64,000 nt of DNA from Tillus elongatus (taxonomy: Eukaryota; Arthropoda; Insecta; Coleoptera; Cleridae): the NCBI GenBank assembly GCA_964006375.1, contig OZ023265.1:153467047-153531046 (forward strand). The letters run 5' to 3'. Every line of letters starts with the position of its first letter. The first letter of the stretch is position 1. The position numbers and the translations under genes are program-made. Shown here piece after piece: positions 11,736-24,681 of this stretch. The notes beneath the pieces are model-generated. The model saw only the letters and a program-made list of their open reading frames with translations. It was not told the origin of the DNA and made no database searches.

Positions 11736-12410
11736 TTTTTCTGGTCGCACTAAAAAATGAAAGAACCCCAAGAGTCCACTACCCTTAAATATGAATATTT
11801 TTTTGTAAAACTTTGGTAGCGGAAAGACAGTGGCCAGCAGTGATTTTGTGTAAATTTATAGCTTGGTGGAATTCATACTGTCTCTGATCGCACTAAAAAA
11901 CGAAAAAACCTAAAGAGTAAACTACCCTTAAATACAAATATTTTTTTGTGAAACTTTGGCAGCAAAAAGACTGTTACCGGCAGTTTTTCTGTGTAAATGT
12001 ATAGCTTGGTCGCATTCATACTTTCTCTGGTAGCACTAAAAAACAAAACAAAATTAAGAGTAAACTACCCTTAAATATGAATATTTTTTTATGAAACTTT
12101 GGTAGCGAAAAAAGAGTAGCCAGGAATGATTCTGTGTAAATTTATAGCTTGGTCGCGTTTATACTTTCTCTGGTCGCACTAAGAAACGAAAAAACCTCAA
12201 GAGTAAACTACCCTTAAATATGAATATTTTTTTGTGAAACTTTGGTATCTGAAAGACAGTTAGCAGCAGTGATTGTGTGTAAATTTATAGCTTGGTCGCA
12301 TTCATACTTTCTCTGGTCGCACTAAAAAACGAAAAAACCACAAGAGTAAACTACCCTTAAATATTCAGATTTTTTTGTGAAACCTCGGTAGCAGAAAGAC
12401 ATTAACATTA
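11736..12410 (-). repeat. 143-bp satellite, five inverted copies
   Basis: The same monomer continues in the opposite orientation. The inverted marker ACTACCCTTAAAT begins near 11779, 11921, 12064, 12207 and 12350, again a 142-143-base period. The switch point near 11736 has no spacer, so the whole array 10755-12410 is a large palindrome able to fold into a cruciform. Confidence 0.9.
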
Positions 12411-12529
12411 GGATACAAAATATGAAATATCAAAAAAATCCTTAAAGATTAAAGCCTCGGTCGGCAACATTTATTTTGGTCAGCAAATTACATCGTCCCA
12501 TTGTTTAATAACTCCTGTCCTCGTATGCC

Positions 12530-13090
<561 letters not shown>

Positions 13091-13231
13091 ATTTTTTTTT
13101 TGTTCCCTCAGGGCTGGTCCGCGGCCTTGCCGCCCCGATAGCACCGCACCCTTGGTTGATTGTGCATATATATACCTCTCTATTGGTGAATGTTCTTAAT
13201 GAAAATTCACTAATAATAAACTCTATATTAT

Positions 13232-13515
13232 CAGTATGCAGCGTCGGTGCTCCAGTGGTACAAATTTGTGCCTCTGAAAGCAAAAGTCCTGGGTTCGATT
13301 TCCCGTAGTAGCGTCATTTGTTTTTCAGTCCATACTGTTATATTAACATATACGGAAGTTGTAGCATTGCGTTTTAGCAAGTTGAATGTCTGCACTTTTG
13401 GAGGGGGCGTAAAGCTGTTGGTCACGTATACCGTAGGATTGAGGTGAAACTGCTCCCTCGCTTTGGTGATGTGCCAAAGTGGCCGAAATAGACCGACGTT
13501 AAAGAAACAAGATAC
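13232..13515 (+). mobile_element. SINE copy 5, plus strand, internal deletion
   Basis: Head at 13232-13310 with an A box (GGTGCTCCAGTGGTAC) and B box (GGGTTCGATTTCC). The 3' end reads GACCGACGTTAAAGAAACA, as in the other copies, but the body lacks part of the central domain. The tRNA-like head differs enough from the minus-strand copies to be a separate subfamily. Confidence 0.8.
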
Positions 13516-13631
13516 AACACAATCCAATATCATCATCACATTGTAAAAGCGATGTCGCCTTGCCATCGCAAATATCAATTTCTGCCTGCAGAAGTTCTTT
13601 TCCATTGCAAATTATTTTTAAGCAAAAAGTT

Positions 13632-14150
13632 CGGGACGCAGCAATCGAATTATTGTAGTAAATTTTTTTAAGAATTGAAAGCTATTAGTGAGGTATGTTA
13701 TTAAAAATAATTCTTTAAATTTAAATGGATCTCGGAAATTGGTTTTTAAGGTCCGAGTAAGCGATTACTTGAAGAAATTTATATTTTCTATGGAGCTAGA
13801 AAATTAAAATTTGGTACATATATGTAAATACTGGGTCGCTTTGAAAAAATTGTGTTACAAATTTCATTAAAGTTACAAAAGTTTTCCAGAAAAAAAAATA
13901 TTTACAAACGGAATGTACCTGTCAAATTATCGATATGACAGGTATTTTTCCTTCTTAATTGCTTGGATGGTTTTGTTTTAGTCAACCCAATCGAACTAGT
14001 TTCTGCAAACAAAACAACAAAAAACGTATTTTACATAGGTTTTACTATGGCTCAAGATTGAAGATTATAGCTTAATGGGAAATTGAATTATCGGATTTGA
14101 AATCTTTTTACGAAAATTCTCTACCACAACGTACTTGCTGCACCCAGACC
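13632..14150 (+). mobile_element. Hairpin-ended element, ~520 bp
   Basis: A degenerate plus-oriented module (GACGCAGCAATCG) at 13632 and an inverted one (GTACTTGCTGCACC) at 14110-14150 enclose an interior homologous to one half of the palindromic element at 8724-9691, including TGACAGGTATTTTTCC. It appears to be the full single-length form of that family. There is no coding capacity. Confidence 0.65.
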
Positions 14151-14189
14151 CTCTTCATCGCTTATTTACTGTCGCTGTATTCATACTTT

Positions 14190-14980
<791 letters not shown>

Positions 14981-15985
14981 TTAGCTAATTATCGTAGAAC
15001 AAATTTATTAATGCATTTTTATATTTTTTATCGAAATATGATGCGTTTATAAGAAAAAAATCTAGACGCAGTAAGTGCGTTTTGGTAGCGAATTTTCGGT
15101 AAATTTGCAGTTTAGTTCTCGAACGCTTTTCAAAACACTGTTTTAAGAAACCTGCCTAGGGCCCCCCCTGGATCCAAATTCTTGTTCACACTCCCCAAGG
15201 AAGTCACGGGACCAGGGATGAGTAGGGGTGCATAATTTTTTTAGCTAATTTTTGTAGAACAAATTCGTTAATGCATTTTTGCATTTTTTATCGAACTATG
15301 ATGCGTTTGTAAGAAAAAAAAACACTGGACGCAGTAAGTGCGTTTTGGTAGCGAATTTTCGGTAAATTTGCAGTTTAGCTCCCGAACTCCTTTCAAAAAA
15401 CTGTTTTCAGAAACCTGCCTAGCCCCCCCCCCTGAATCCACAAACCCCAAGAAAAATTTTTTGTTCACACCCCCCAAGGAAGTTACGGGACCAGGAGTGA
15501 GTAGGGGTGCATAATTTTTTTTTTAGCTAAATTTCATAGAACAAATATGTTAATGCATTTTTGCATTTTTTGTCGAAATATGATGCGTTTGTAAGAAGAA
15601 AATCTGGACGCAGTAAGTGCGTTTTGGTAGCAAATTTTCGGTAAATTTGCAGTTTAGCTCCCGAACGCTTTTCAAAAAACTGTTTTCAGAAACCTGCCTA
15701 GGCCCCACCTCCCTGGATCCTCAAACCCCAAGGAAAATTTCTTGTTCACACTCCCCAAGGAAGTTACGGGACTAGGAGTAAGTAGGGGTGTATAATTTTT
15801 GTTTAACTAATTTTCGTAGAACAAATTCGTTAATGCATTTTTGCATTTTTTATCGAAATATGATGCGTTTGTAAGAAAAAAAACTGAACGCAGTAATTGC
15901 GTTTTGGTAGCGAATTTTCGGTAAATTTGCAGTTTAGTTCCCGGAACGTTTTTCAAAAAACTGTTTTCAGAAACCTGCCAACAGT
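14981..15985 (+). repeat. 280-bp tandem array, four copies
   Basis: Units start with TTAGCTAATT or a close variant at 14981, 15241, 15523 and 15803, a period of 260-282 bases; the last is partial. Every unit contains the hairpin module in plus orientation (GACGCAGTAAGTGCGTTTTGG; 15883 has GAACGCAGTAATTGCG), then TTTTCAAAAAACTG and a C-rich block (CCTAGGCCCC), then CCAAGGAAGT. The tail of the microsatellite element has been amplified in place. A diverged unit fragment recurs at about 16570-16630. Confidence 0.85.
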
Positions 15986-16345
15986 TAAGTTTATTTTCGG
16001 AAAATTTTTGTATATTTTCAAACCATAAGTAATTTTGTTAAAATATAGTACATTGTTTCTACCACATAGGCTATACCCGTAATCAGATTGATGCCTGCTC
16101 ACATTTGCTACTAAAAACATTTTTATGGAAATTCACTTCCATAACAGATTCGCTGCATCTAGACTTTTGAAAAATGTTTATATATTTTCAAACAATAAAT
16201 TTATTTCAATGAAATATGGTGCATTGTTTCTATTATATAGGCAACCAAGTTTGATGCCTGCTTTCATCAAAGAAAGACATTTGCTATTAAAAATATTTTA
16301 AAGAAAATTCGCTACCATAACGCACTTGCTGCGTCCAGAGATTTT
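15986..16345 (-). mobile_element. Two hairpin-ended element ends in tandem
   Basis: Two successive right-hand ends of the ~310-bp hairpin family, each with an ATTGTTTCTA interior marker. They end in inverted modules at 16123-16165 and 16303-16342. The second copy has the perfect inverted hairpin ACGCACTTGCTGCGT. Left ends are missing. Confidence 0.65.
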
Positions 16346-16930
16346 TTAAATGATAAAATATTGTAGCTATCTATGTGAGAGTGACAAACAAGGCGACCTC
16401 AAATTCATTTTTGGAGAAATATTTTAAGCAAATGAAATGAAGTAACAGTTTAAATATAAATTTAAAATATTGGTTCGCGGCTTTGTCACGGGCGTTCTCC
16501 TCCCCCTTCTGCATGCCTACAACTACCCTCAATGCATAAACAAGAACAATATAAACAAGAAAGATTTCTTCGGAATAACCCCCAAGAAAGTTGCGGGACC
16601 TGCGGTGAATAAGGGTTCTGGGCGAAGTAAACAGGATTTTAAGGAAGCATAGCTGCAAAATGGTCCATGATAGGTTTAAACAAATTGAATCACTTTCATT
16701 AAAAAATTTATTCTTTAAAATTTTGCTGACATCTACAGATTTAGATGAGAGTTATCGTAAATAGCAACCCCGCCGATTGTTTATTGCGACATATTTTCGT
16801 AGCCTATCCGTTGGAAACATAATTTAGAGATTTTGTTTGCAATGACAGCGGAACCCTAATTTATCTGTCTAACCTTGTCTAACATTATAGTGATCCATTT
16901 AGAGGTAAATTCAGGTAACATCGTAAATTA
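16346..16930. other. Mostly unassigned
   Basis: Contains the 280-bp-unit fragment at 16570-16630 (CCCCCAAGAAAGTTGCGGGACC). The rest shows no recognisable feature. Confidence 0.4.
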
Positions 16931-17380
16931 TTGATTTTTGTTTAGTATAACTCAAGATATACTAAACCAATTGAGTTCAAATTTGGTAGGTAGGACCACT
17001 TATACAATGTATACGTGCTTGTCAAGTTTTAGTATAAGATTTCTAGTAATTAAAATATATTGCGTTGTCAAGCAGTTTTTAAAATTTTTTTTTCCAAAAG
17101 TATTTGATTGTCAAAACTGTCTAACGAACTCATCCAGGCTATTAACATAATGAAGGGAATTTTGGCAGTTCCTTTAAAGTGTTTAAGCTCACTTTCGGAA
17201 ATTTTCGTACGTTTTTAAACAACAAAGTTATTTTGATAAAACAAGGCACATTGTTTTTACTATATAAGTTATACTGGTAACCAAATTTGATGCCTACTTT
17301 TCTAAAAAAACACATATGTGCATTTAACATTTTTATGAAAATTCACTACCATAACGCACTTACTGCGTCCAGACTTTTTG
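16931..17380 (-). mobile_element. Flank B fragment plus ~310-bp hairpin element end
   Basis: Diverged flank B-like sequence (16945-17130, with AACGAACTCATCCAGG) is followed by the body of the ~310-bp family. That body includes ATAAGTTATACTGGTAACC, shared with 27880 and 33400 in inverted or direct form, and it ends in an inverted module at 17335-17380. Confidence 0.65.
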
Positions 17381-18435
17381 TAATTTTGCAAACAGCATTC
17401 CAGTCTCCTGAATAAACCTTTTAACATTTGGAAATGATTTTATGTATGAGATCTCCTTGAATATTTTCCAACACTTCTTCGACAAGTCCCTCAAACCCTA
17501 CACTAACAGCATATCAATTTGCTGTTAGACAAAAAATGTTATAGAAATTTCTACTTGAATAGAAAATTTGCACAAAATAATGAATTGAAATGTCAAAGGT
17601 ATAATCAGAGACAACTGTTCGATTTTTCGAATACTTGCTTATGGAAAATATTCTGAACTTGCTTCAGTGAATCGCATTTCTCCTGGAAATTGTTAGATAT
17701 TACATAAATTTACAACAGCAAAGACAGTTTTCAAATTGGATGCTAAATAAGAGGTATAATTATATATTAATTAGCCCGCAGACAAGAAAGTTCTCTTTAA
17801 TTTAAGGGACGAGTCAGCTTCGATCGTCCAATTGCTAAATTTGTATTAAATAGAAATTATCACTAAGGCCTATAATGAGCCTACTCAATGTATTTAGTTT
17901 AGTTCTTATAGACTAAATGGTTTTCGGGATATTAATATTTATCAACTTTTTTTTGGCCTACTTAAATCGCTATCCCTTAGGGGCTGCAGCTTGGTATAGT
18001 GGTAAGTAGCGCCAAATCGCCCTAGTTTTATACTGTACCTGTTCTGTGTTGGTTCTTATACAGAAAATCCTCTATATTTTATTTAAATTTACAACGATCT
18101 CGTTTGTTAAAAGTCGTTTACATAAAACACTGTACGTATTATTTTAAAATCATATTACGTTATGTGAAACTGACACATTATTACTAAATTTGTTTGAAAT
18201 GGACAGCAGGTATTACTTTATTATAAACTAGAGAAGGTTTGATTATCGTAATGTTACTTTTCCCCAAATTCAAAGTTTCTATTGAGGGAAATCGACTATT
18301 CAAAACTGGCAATAAAAGGCGAGTCATTTGCTAAAACCTGCTGTATATTTCGTCTGTGTAATTCAAAACTCCGCTAAAAGCCACAAAATTTACAATTATA
18401 TGGTAAAATTACATTACAATATATTAAAAGTGATT
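17381..18435. other. Mostly unassigned; possible tRNA-like scrap
   Basis: At 17985-18060 the words CTTGGTATAGTGGTAAGTAG and GTTGGTTCTTATAC resemble A and B boxes of a very degraded tRNA-derived sequence. Otherwise nothing is recognised. Confidence 0.25.
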
Positions 18436-19030
18436 GAAATACTCAATGAAAGGCTTCTTCCAGACAGTAAAATTCTACCTAGTAGCCATCTTCAGGGGCA
18501 AATCTAAAATGTAATAAAAATGTCTGTCAGAAAACATTATTTTCTGGTAGGCAATTGTGCCGGTTTAAGCACAATGATCTCAAGTTAAACTTTACATACA
18601 TCATCAAGGTTAAAATCTACAGTCAAACAGTAAAATAGGTTAAAAAGCAACATTACAAGCCAAATACACAGTATAAAATTACAGGCTACAGTTAAACAAG
18701 CTACGTAAGCTACATTACAGTCAAGCTTACGTAGCTTGTTTAACTGTAGCCTGTAGTTTTATACTGTGTATTTAGCTTGTAATGTTGCTTTTTAACCTAT
18801 TTTACTGTTTGACTGTAGATTTTAACCTTTATGATCTATGTAAAGTTTAACTTGAGATCATTGTGCTTAAATCGGCACAATTGCCTACCAGAAAACAATG
18901 TTTTCTGACAGATCTTTTTATTACATTTTAGATTTGCCCCTGAAGATGCCTACTAGGTAGCAAAAACGCGTAGGGTTCTTTAACAATAAATTTTATTGTC
19001 TGGAAGAAGCCTTTCATAGAGTATTTCAAT
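18436..19030. repeat. ~590-bp foldback palindrome, possibly Penelope-derived
   Basis: The left arm (18436-18717) and right arm (18722-19030) are inverted copies, about 93 percent alike by eye, with almost no spacer (centre near 18720). The right arm holds about 32 extra bases near 18965. Near each outer end is CCCCTGAAGATG followed by a short self-complementary block (GCCTAC...GTAGC), an arrangement like the hammerhead-ribozyme remnants at the ends of Penelope-like elements. In the right arm the expected GAAAC has become AAAAAC. Two inverted pseudo-LTRs are a plausible origin. Confidence 0.7.
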
Positions 19031-19515
19031 TATGTTTATCCCAGACCATGTGACGTTCAGGAATGAAATATTAAAAGTGACTTACCGAAAACTAAACCAA
19101 ATAAAAGCAGGTTAGGATAGCAATCAATCAGGAACACATGTCTTCCATAACTTGGAATAGAGCTCAGACATCCAGAACACAAAACAACATAAAAAAAACA
19201 CTATAAAATCGACAAATATATTGCTAGTTTCATAAAACCAAGTTAAAAATTTAAATATCAAAAACATTTCCGAAAAGACTCCAACAGTTGTCCGACCATA
19301 GATCTCACATTTGTATGGTTGATTGGTAGTTAAATTTGCTTACATTTTCAGAATCCATGTTGCGACCTGCATTTTTCACATGTTGAGCCAAACTACATAA
19401 ATCACTATCAAATCTACAGTCACGTTTCTGTAACGAAACTCGCCTAGCTAAACGGTCGATTTGTATCTTTAAAGAATTTGCTGACTTCAAGGTACCCTTC
19501 AATGTAGCCAGAATA
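19031..19515. other. No recognised feature
   Basis: AT-rich sequence between the foldback and the LINE tail. Nothing recognised. Confidence 0.4.
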
Positions 19516-22262
19516 TAATAATAATAATAATAATAATGATTATTTGGAAACAAAATACAATACAAAAAAAGTATTTAAAAATGTGTACAAGTTCCAAATA
19601 AAACAATTTAAGTCACTGAGACAACATAAAAGTTGTCTGTGCGTGACTGACCTTCCAATGACCACTGGCAAAAAGGAAAGTGAATGTCCAAGCCAGGTAA
19701 AACGTCCAGTCCAGGTAAAATATCCAGTCCAGGCAATTTCCTCAGTTCAGTAACACAACACAAACAAACACACACTAAACACATCACTATCAACAATTCA
19801 GTAATCACACACAATACAAAATGATCACAATATCTGACATACCATATATCATTAACTATCAACCTGTAAATGTTCTACACGATCTTAAAAATATCATTAA
19901 ATATCTTTCTGCCAGTTTTGATTATCCACCTCTTAGCCAATTTTTTAAATGATTTTGAAACAATTTTTCCCTTCAATTCCCCAGGCAAAATATTGTACAG
20001 CCTTGAAGCCAAATATTGGGGAGACCTCTGACCAATACTCTTGAACTTACGCGGAACCATGCAGCTGTTTTCTCTGTATCGCGTATGATGTAGGTGCTTA
20101 CTAGATTCCAATTTTATTTTTTTCCTCGAAATATTCATAAGCAGACAAAGGCTGTAAAGCTGTCGGAGATCCATTATATCTGTCTCGCAATAGAGCAGTT
20201 CTGTAGAATACCTAATATTTTTCTCATATATAATTTTTATGATCCATTTCTGCACTACCTCTAATTTCTTCAAATAACTGTCTGCCACACCTCCCCACCC
20301 CAAAACACCATAAGCAAGCTGTGACTGTACAAAAGCATAATAGAGTGTTTTTAGTTGCCTTTGATCCAGGTATTCTCTCACAATTCGAAATCTGGATATA
20401 AGTGCTCTCAGTCTATTCGTGAGACACTTAACCTGACAGTCCCACCGTAAATGCCTATCCACTACAATCCCCAGGTAAGTAGTCTCCGTCGCTTCGGGAA
20501 TCACGCACGTTCTACTAATTGAAAGTGAACCCATATTTGGCTGTGTATTAGAATAGGATGTAAAAGACAAGTACCTGGTTTTTTCGTAATTTACGGTCAA
20601 TTTATTGGCTTTGAACCACGCATCCACGAACAAAAATTCTCGCTCCACCTTTGTCTTGAGCTCTGCCCAGGTGTGTGAAGTATAAAAAACTGCTGCGTCG
20701 TCAGCAAAACTCACAATATGTGAATCGGTATTTAGTTCTAAAAAGTCATTAATATACACCGTGAACAACAGTGAACCAAGCACAGAGCCCTGAGGAACAC
20801 CGCAGCTAACAGAAAGAGGCCTGCTAGTGCTATCTCCCACCATCACCATCTGCTGTCGCTCTGACAAATAACTCCTCAACAAATCATGAGCTTTTCCTCT
20901 CAAACCATACGCTTCAAGCTTCCTCAACAAAATATCGTGGCACACAGTGTCAAAAGCCTTTGCCAGATCGACAAAAATGCACAAAGCAGGAACACTATTA
21001 TCAAGTGCATCATAAATATGTGATGTTAAATCATAAATTGCATCTTCCGTGGATTTATTTTCCTGAAAACCATATTGACGCTGAGACAAAACACAATGTT
21101 TACCAAGAAAGGATACCAGTCTAGATTTGATTAGCTTTTCAATTATTTTACTAATATTTGATACCAAAGTTATTGGTCGGTAATTCGAAATTTCATTCTT
21201 AGGTCCCTTCTTATACAGAGGTTTGATAATCCCCACTTTTAGCACTTTTGGAAACGTTCCAGTGCTGAAACATTTATTTATTATATACGCCAGGACTGGT
21301 GAGATCTCAAGTACTATCTCTTTCAGAGATTCAGCTCTAATTAAATCGAACCCAGGACACTTTTTAGTCTTCAGTCCTGCAATAACTTTCTGAACCTCGG
21401 CATCATCCACAGGACGAAGATATATTGTATCCTGTACAGACCTTTTTACCCCTCCATATTCAATGCGTTCAAGTTTATCAGCCAAATTTTCTCCCACCCT
21501 ACAAAAGTATTTATTAAACGCATCTGCTATATCTTCCCCACTTGTCAATTCACGCGAGTCTTCAACTATTATACTATCCACTTTTGTTTCAACCTTCCTT
21601 TTGTTACATATGTCAGCAACTACATTCCAGAGTGCCCTGCTGTTACTACATCCAGTTTCTTCGATTAAGTTCTTAGCAAAACGTCTCTTTGCGGCTCTAA
21701 TTATTTTACATAGCTCACTTTTATAAAGGTTGTATTCATTTTTAACGCAAATATTATCGGGATCAACCGACAGACGTTTATACAACAGATTCTTTTTATT
21801 GATGCACCTAAGAATTCCAGGAGTAATCCACTTCTTTCTAATTTTTGTTGCATTCGCGTGTCTCACCTTGTTCGTATTCCTGTCAATGTGGAAACTAAGT
21901 CTAGTAATAAAATTCTCTGTGGCCGAATTAACATCATCACCATTATAAACACAGTCCCAATTCTCTTCTGATAAGTCATACCGTAATTGATTATAATTAA
22001 TGTACCTTTTGTATAGCTCTTTTGGACATTTGAAAGTTCTCCTGTGCACCGCCTCTATTACGAGCGCCGTTGGCCGATGATCAGTGATAATATGGTCAAA
22101 TATAAAGGACTGTACTGTGTCACATACATCTGATTGTTCCACTTTAACGAAAAAATGATCCAAACATGCCCCAGATCCAGGACGCGTGGAGACATTAATA
22201 CAAGAAGTAAAGCCAATATACTTAGCAAAAAAAAGAAATTTCAATAACAGGAAAACCCAGTT
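19516..22262 (-). mobile_element. 5'-truncated LINE with (ATT)n tail
   Basis: Non-LTR retrotransposon on the minus strand. The 3' end is a short (TTA)n run at 19516-19538. The 3' untranslated part spans 19539-19874 and includes a TCCAGTCCAGGTAAAA-type short repeat at 19690-19740. The 5' end is lost within the endonuclease domain near 22262, the usual result of incomplete target-primed reverse transcription. The uninterrupted coding region suggests a fairly recent insertion. Confidence 0.8.
19875..22244 (-). CDS. LINE ORF2 C-terminal two thirds: endonuclease end and reverse transcriptase
   Basis: Open frame of 789 codons on the minus strand. It starts inside the element, so the first codon (TTG) is not a true start. 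Residues 1-65 match the end of an AP-type endonuclease (GSGACLDHFF; TDHRP, the catalytic SDH-like motif). Residues about 335-600 are reverse transcriptase: NYRPITLVSNISKIIEK, FVDLAKAFDTV (first catalytic Asp), GVPQGSVLG, SFADDAAVF (the catalytic Asp pair) and TYLGIVVD. The thumb-like region follows (LYYAFVQSQLAYGVLGWGG). There is no RNase H. The layout suits the Jockey/CR1 superfamily, but the clade is not determined. The enzyme would copy its RNA at nicked chromosomal DNA; without the endonuclease N-terminus this copy cannot be autonomous. No stop interrupts the frame. Confidence 0.85.
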   Translation of the reverse strand: MKFLFFAKYIGFTSCINVSTRPGSGACLDHFFVKVEQSDVCDTVQSFIFDHIITDHRPTALVIEAVHRRTFKCPKELYKRYINYNQLRYDLSEENWDCVYNGDDVNSATENFITRLSFHIDRNTNKVRHANATKIRKKWITPGILRCINKKNLLYKRLSVDPDNICVKNEYNLYKSELCKIIRAAKRRFAKNLIEETGCSNSRALWNVVADICNKRKVETKVDSIIVEDSRELTSGEDIADAFNKYFCRVGENLADKLERIEYGGVKRSVQDTIYLRPVDDAEVQKVIAGLKTKKCPGFDLIRAESLKEIVLEISPVLAYIINKCFSTGTFPKVLKVGIIKPLYKKGPKNEISNYRPITLVSNISKIIEKLIKSRLVSFLGKHCVLSQRQYGFQENKSTEDAIYDLTSHIYDALDNSVPALCIFVDLAKAFDTVCHDILLRKLEAYGLRGKAHDLLRSYLSERQQMVMVGDSTSRPLSVSCGVPQGSVLGSLLFTVYINDFLELNTDSHIVSFADDAAVFYTSHTWAELKTKVEREFLFVDAWFKANKLTVNYEKTRYLSFTSYSNTQPNMGSLSISRTCVIPEATETTYLGIVVDRHLRWDCQVKCLTNRLRALISRFRIVREYLDQRQLKTLYYAFVQSQLAYGVLGWGGVADSYLKKLEVVQKWIIKIIYEKNIRYSTELLYCETDIMDLRQLYSLCLLMNISRKKIKLESSKHLHHTRYRENSCMVPRKFKSIGQRSPQYLASRLYNILPGELKGKIVSKSFKKLAKRWIIKTGRKIFNDIFKIV

Positions 22263-23519
22263 CGTTCATTCATGTTCCCATATTTTTCTTCGCTTACGGT
22301 ATTCATTACAACACTTATGAAAATTCGCTGCTATAACGCACTCGCTGTGTCTACACTTTTTGTTTTACTAAAAAGCTTGCTTCTATTATAGAGAATACTT
22401 GTAACATTTGAATTCACAATATAAGTCTTAGACAATAAATAACAAAGCTAAGGAATGCAAGTTTTATGTGAACTACACAATTTTTCTGTTATAGATAACG
22501 GAATTTTCTTATAGAATGATAAAGCCCGTAAGATATGTCAGTGTAAAAATAGAGTTTCTTAATAAATTCTATTTCTGCAAGTCAATTACGTTATATTATA
22601 GTAGTTCACGCTCCCTAGCCTAAGTAAATGGAACGTGAACTTCTATTGAAGAGCTCCTCGACAAAGCCTACTAAATATACATAACTTCTGTGCCACAATA
22701 TGATGTCAGTTTATTATGACAAGGAAGCCGTGTCCTCTCCTTTATTTCGTACTGTATTAATTAATCGGAAACTATCCCCATCAAGTCTGGGAAATATGAC
22801 TGCATGAGACATTAGCCACAATGGTTGGAAAGACTTGATATAACAAGGAAGACTATGACGTTGCAAGTGGCAACTGGGACTCAACGAGTCACACAAATTC
22901 CCGAAGTTTGTGGAGAACCAGGCAATTCAGAGATAATTTGCGATTCCGGCTCTAAGTTCACATCGATGAAATCTCTCTAACTTTCTGCACGGAACAACAT
23001 ATGGTCAATATCAGTTCACATTGTTGGTTAACTTCGATGTTTGACACTGCTTAAGCAACCGTTTATTTATTTTTCTTAAACACTTGCTATATTGTGTGTC
23101 TTATTAAATTGCCTGGATATTTTTAGCTAAGTGAACTTAAAATACAAGATACTGCTTGTACTGATGGAATGCTGAATTCCTATTTGACTTAGCTTTCCGG
23201 AAGTTTCCAGGTGTCCCGCCGGGAATGGCATCGATCGATTTTTTTAAAAGTAGCCGTTGAATCTGTTTGAAAATCTGGTCATGTATTAATGTTAATAAGG
23301 GCAATTCAACTAAAATATATTCAAAATCGTGTCATTTGTAGTGAATTTTCATTAAGAAATTTCCACCGATTTCGAGCAAATTTTGATGTTGAGCCAATTT
23401 ATAACATTATGAATGCTATTTTATCTAAAAGTTAGTAACAAAATAAATTACGAAAATGTAAAAGAAAATTGTCTGACTGCTCCGAGCAGAACATGACAAC
23501 TAATGCAATTCTGAAAAAT
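22263..23519. other. Hairpin module, then unassigned DNA
   Basis: A diverged inverted hairpin module sits at 22316-22361 (CGCACTCGCTGTGTC), immediately beyond the truncated LINE. From 22362 to 23519 I see nothing recognisable. Confidence 0.4.
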
Positions 23520-23797
23520 ATGTGGTTCATACCTTATAATTTGAGTGGCGTCAGACATACAAATAAAAATCGAGATTCGGTTAACTTTATTTATTAGTGA
23601 ATTTTCTTTAAAACAGTTCCCTAATGAGGATATCCCGACTTTTGAGTTTTGAAAAAAATTATTTAAATTAGTGCAAACTAGGCCCCCTACAACCCATATC
23701 CAGGGTCAGCTTAAATTTTTATATGTTTGTACACACACACACACACACAATGTTGTATGGGTGTTTTTATATCTTATATGTTTATATTTTGTATTTG

Positions 23798-23893
<96 letters not shown>

Positions 23894-23900
23894 TGTAATT
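23520..23900 (+). mobile_element. Microsatellite-bearing element, flank A plus (AC)n and (AT)n
   Basis: Flank A from the TTAGTGAATTTTCTTTAAAA end (23594) to AGCTTAAATTTTTATATG, then an (AC)n run (23732-23748), a short spacer and (AT)n at 23803-23892. Flank B is absent. The sequence just upstream (23540-23590) resembles the LTR-like repeat at 7140-7190, so the element sits in or next to that repeat. Confidence 0.65.
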
Positions 23901-24681
23901 TAAATTATAGTATTAATTATATATTTTATAGTAAATAAATGTGTTTGTTTAATAAATGTTTGTTTATTTCAGTATTTAATTCGTAAATAAATTGGCGGTT
24001 TTTGTATTAAATTAAGTTAGGCGCGTTTTGTTTTATTCAAAATGAATGTAATTTTAATTTATCAACAGTGTCTATTTATTCTAGGACACTAGTTACATAT
24101 GTCTTTACAGCAACACTAATATTTCTTTTAAATGTCAAATTATTATTCTTGTTATAGCTCTTAGTCTATGGAATTTCTTTCTGTGATAATATTTGATGTA
24201 TAAATTTGAAATGTATGTATATAATCCAGATATATTCTGATAAAATGAATATTTACCTGTTACTTTTTGATTTATTTACCACGGCCACCTTTGAGTCTCC
24301 TTCTCAACAGGGAATATTTTATTATTGGATTCCTATAGATGAAAACTCTTACCCTTGCAGCATCTATGGTGCTATTGTTGAACCTATTTTATTTTAATTT
24401 CAGCTTTCGTAGTTAATGGAAAATGACAGTGATTATTAGAGAAAAATTTACTGTAAAAACTTTAAAACATTTATTTTGAATTAGTGATTATTAATGAACT
24501 TATCTAAGAAATTTATTGCTTTTATAAGTATTGGCCTTATTTGGATCCGTTCTAGTTATTATTAATTAAATCTGACAGTTTTTTATGACGATTACAAATT
24601 TACTTATTATTATTTCAATGCGATGTTTAAAATTGACTCTGCTTTGTTTTACTTTTTAGTTATTTTTAACATGTGATATCT

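Noticed and set aside
10755..12410. CRISPR-like array
   Set aside because: Units are contiguous, with no unique spacers, in a eukaryotic setting and with an orientation switch. It is a satellite.
13232..13310. Possible tRNA gene
   Set aside because: A and B boxes are present but the cloverleaf and 3' end are not, and the sequence continues into a SINE body shared with other copies.
14981..15985. Helitron autonomous element
   Set aside because: No Rep or helicase motif was seen on either strand. Only a terminal hairpin supports a Helitron link, so it is kept as a hypothesis.
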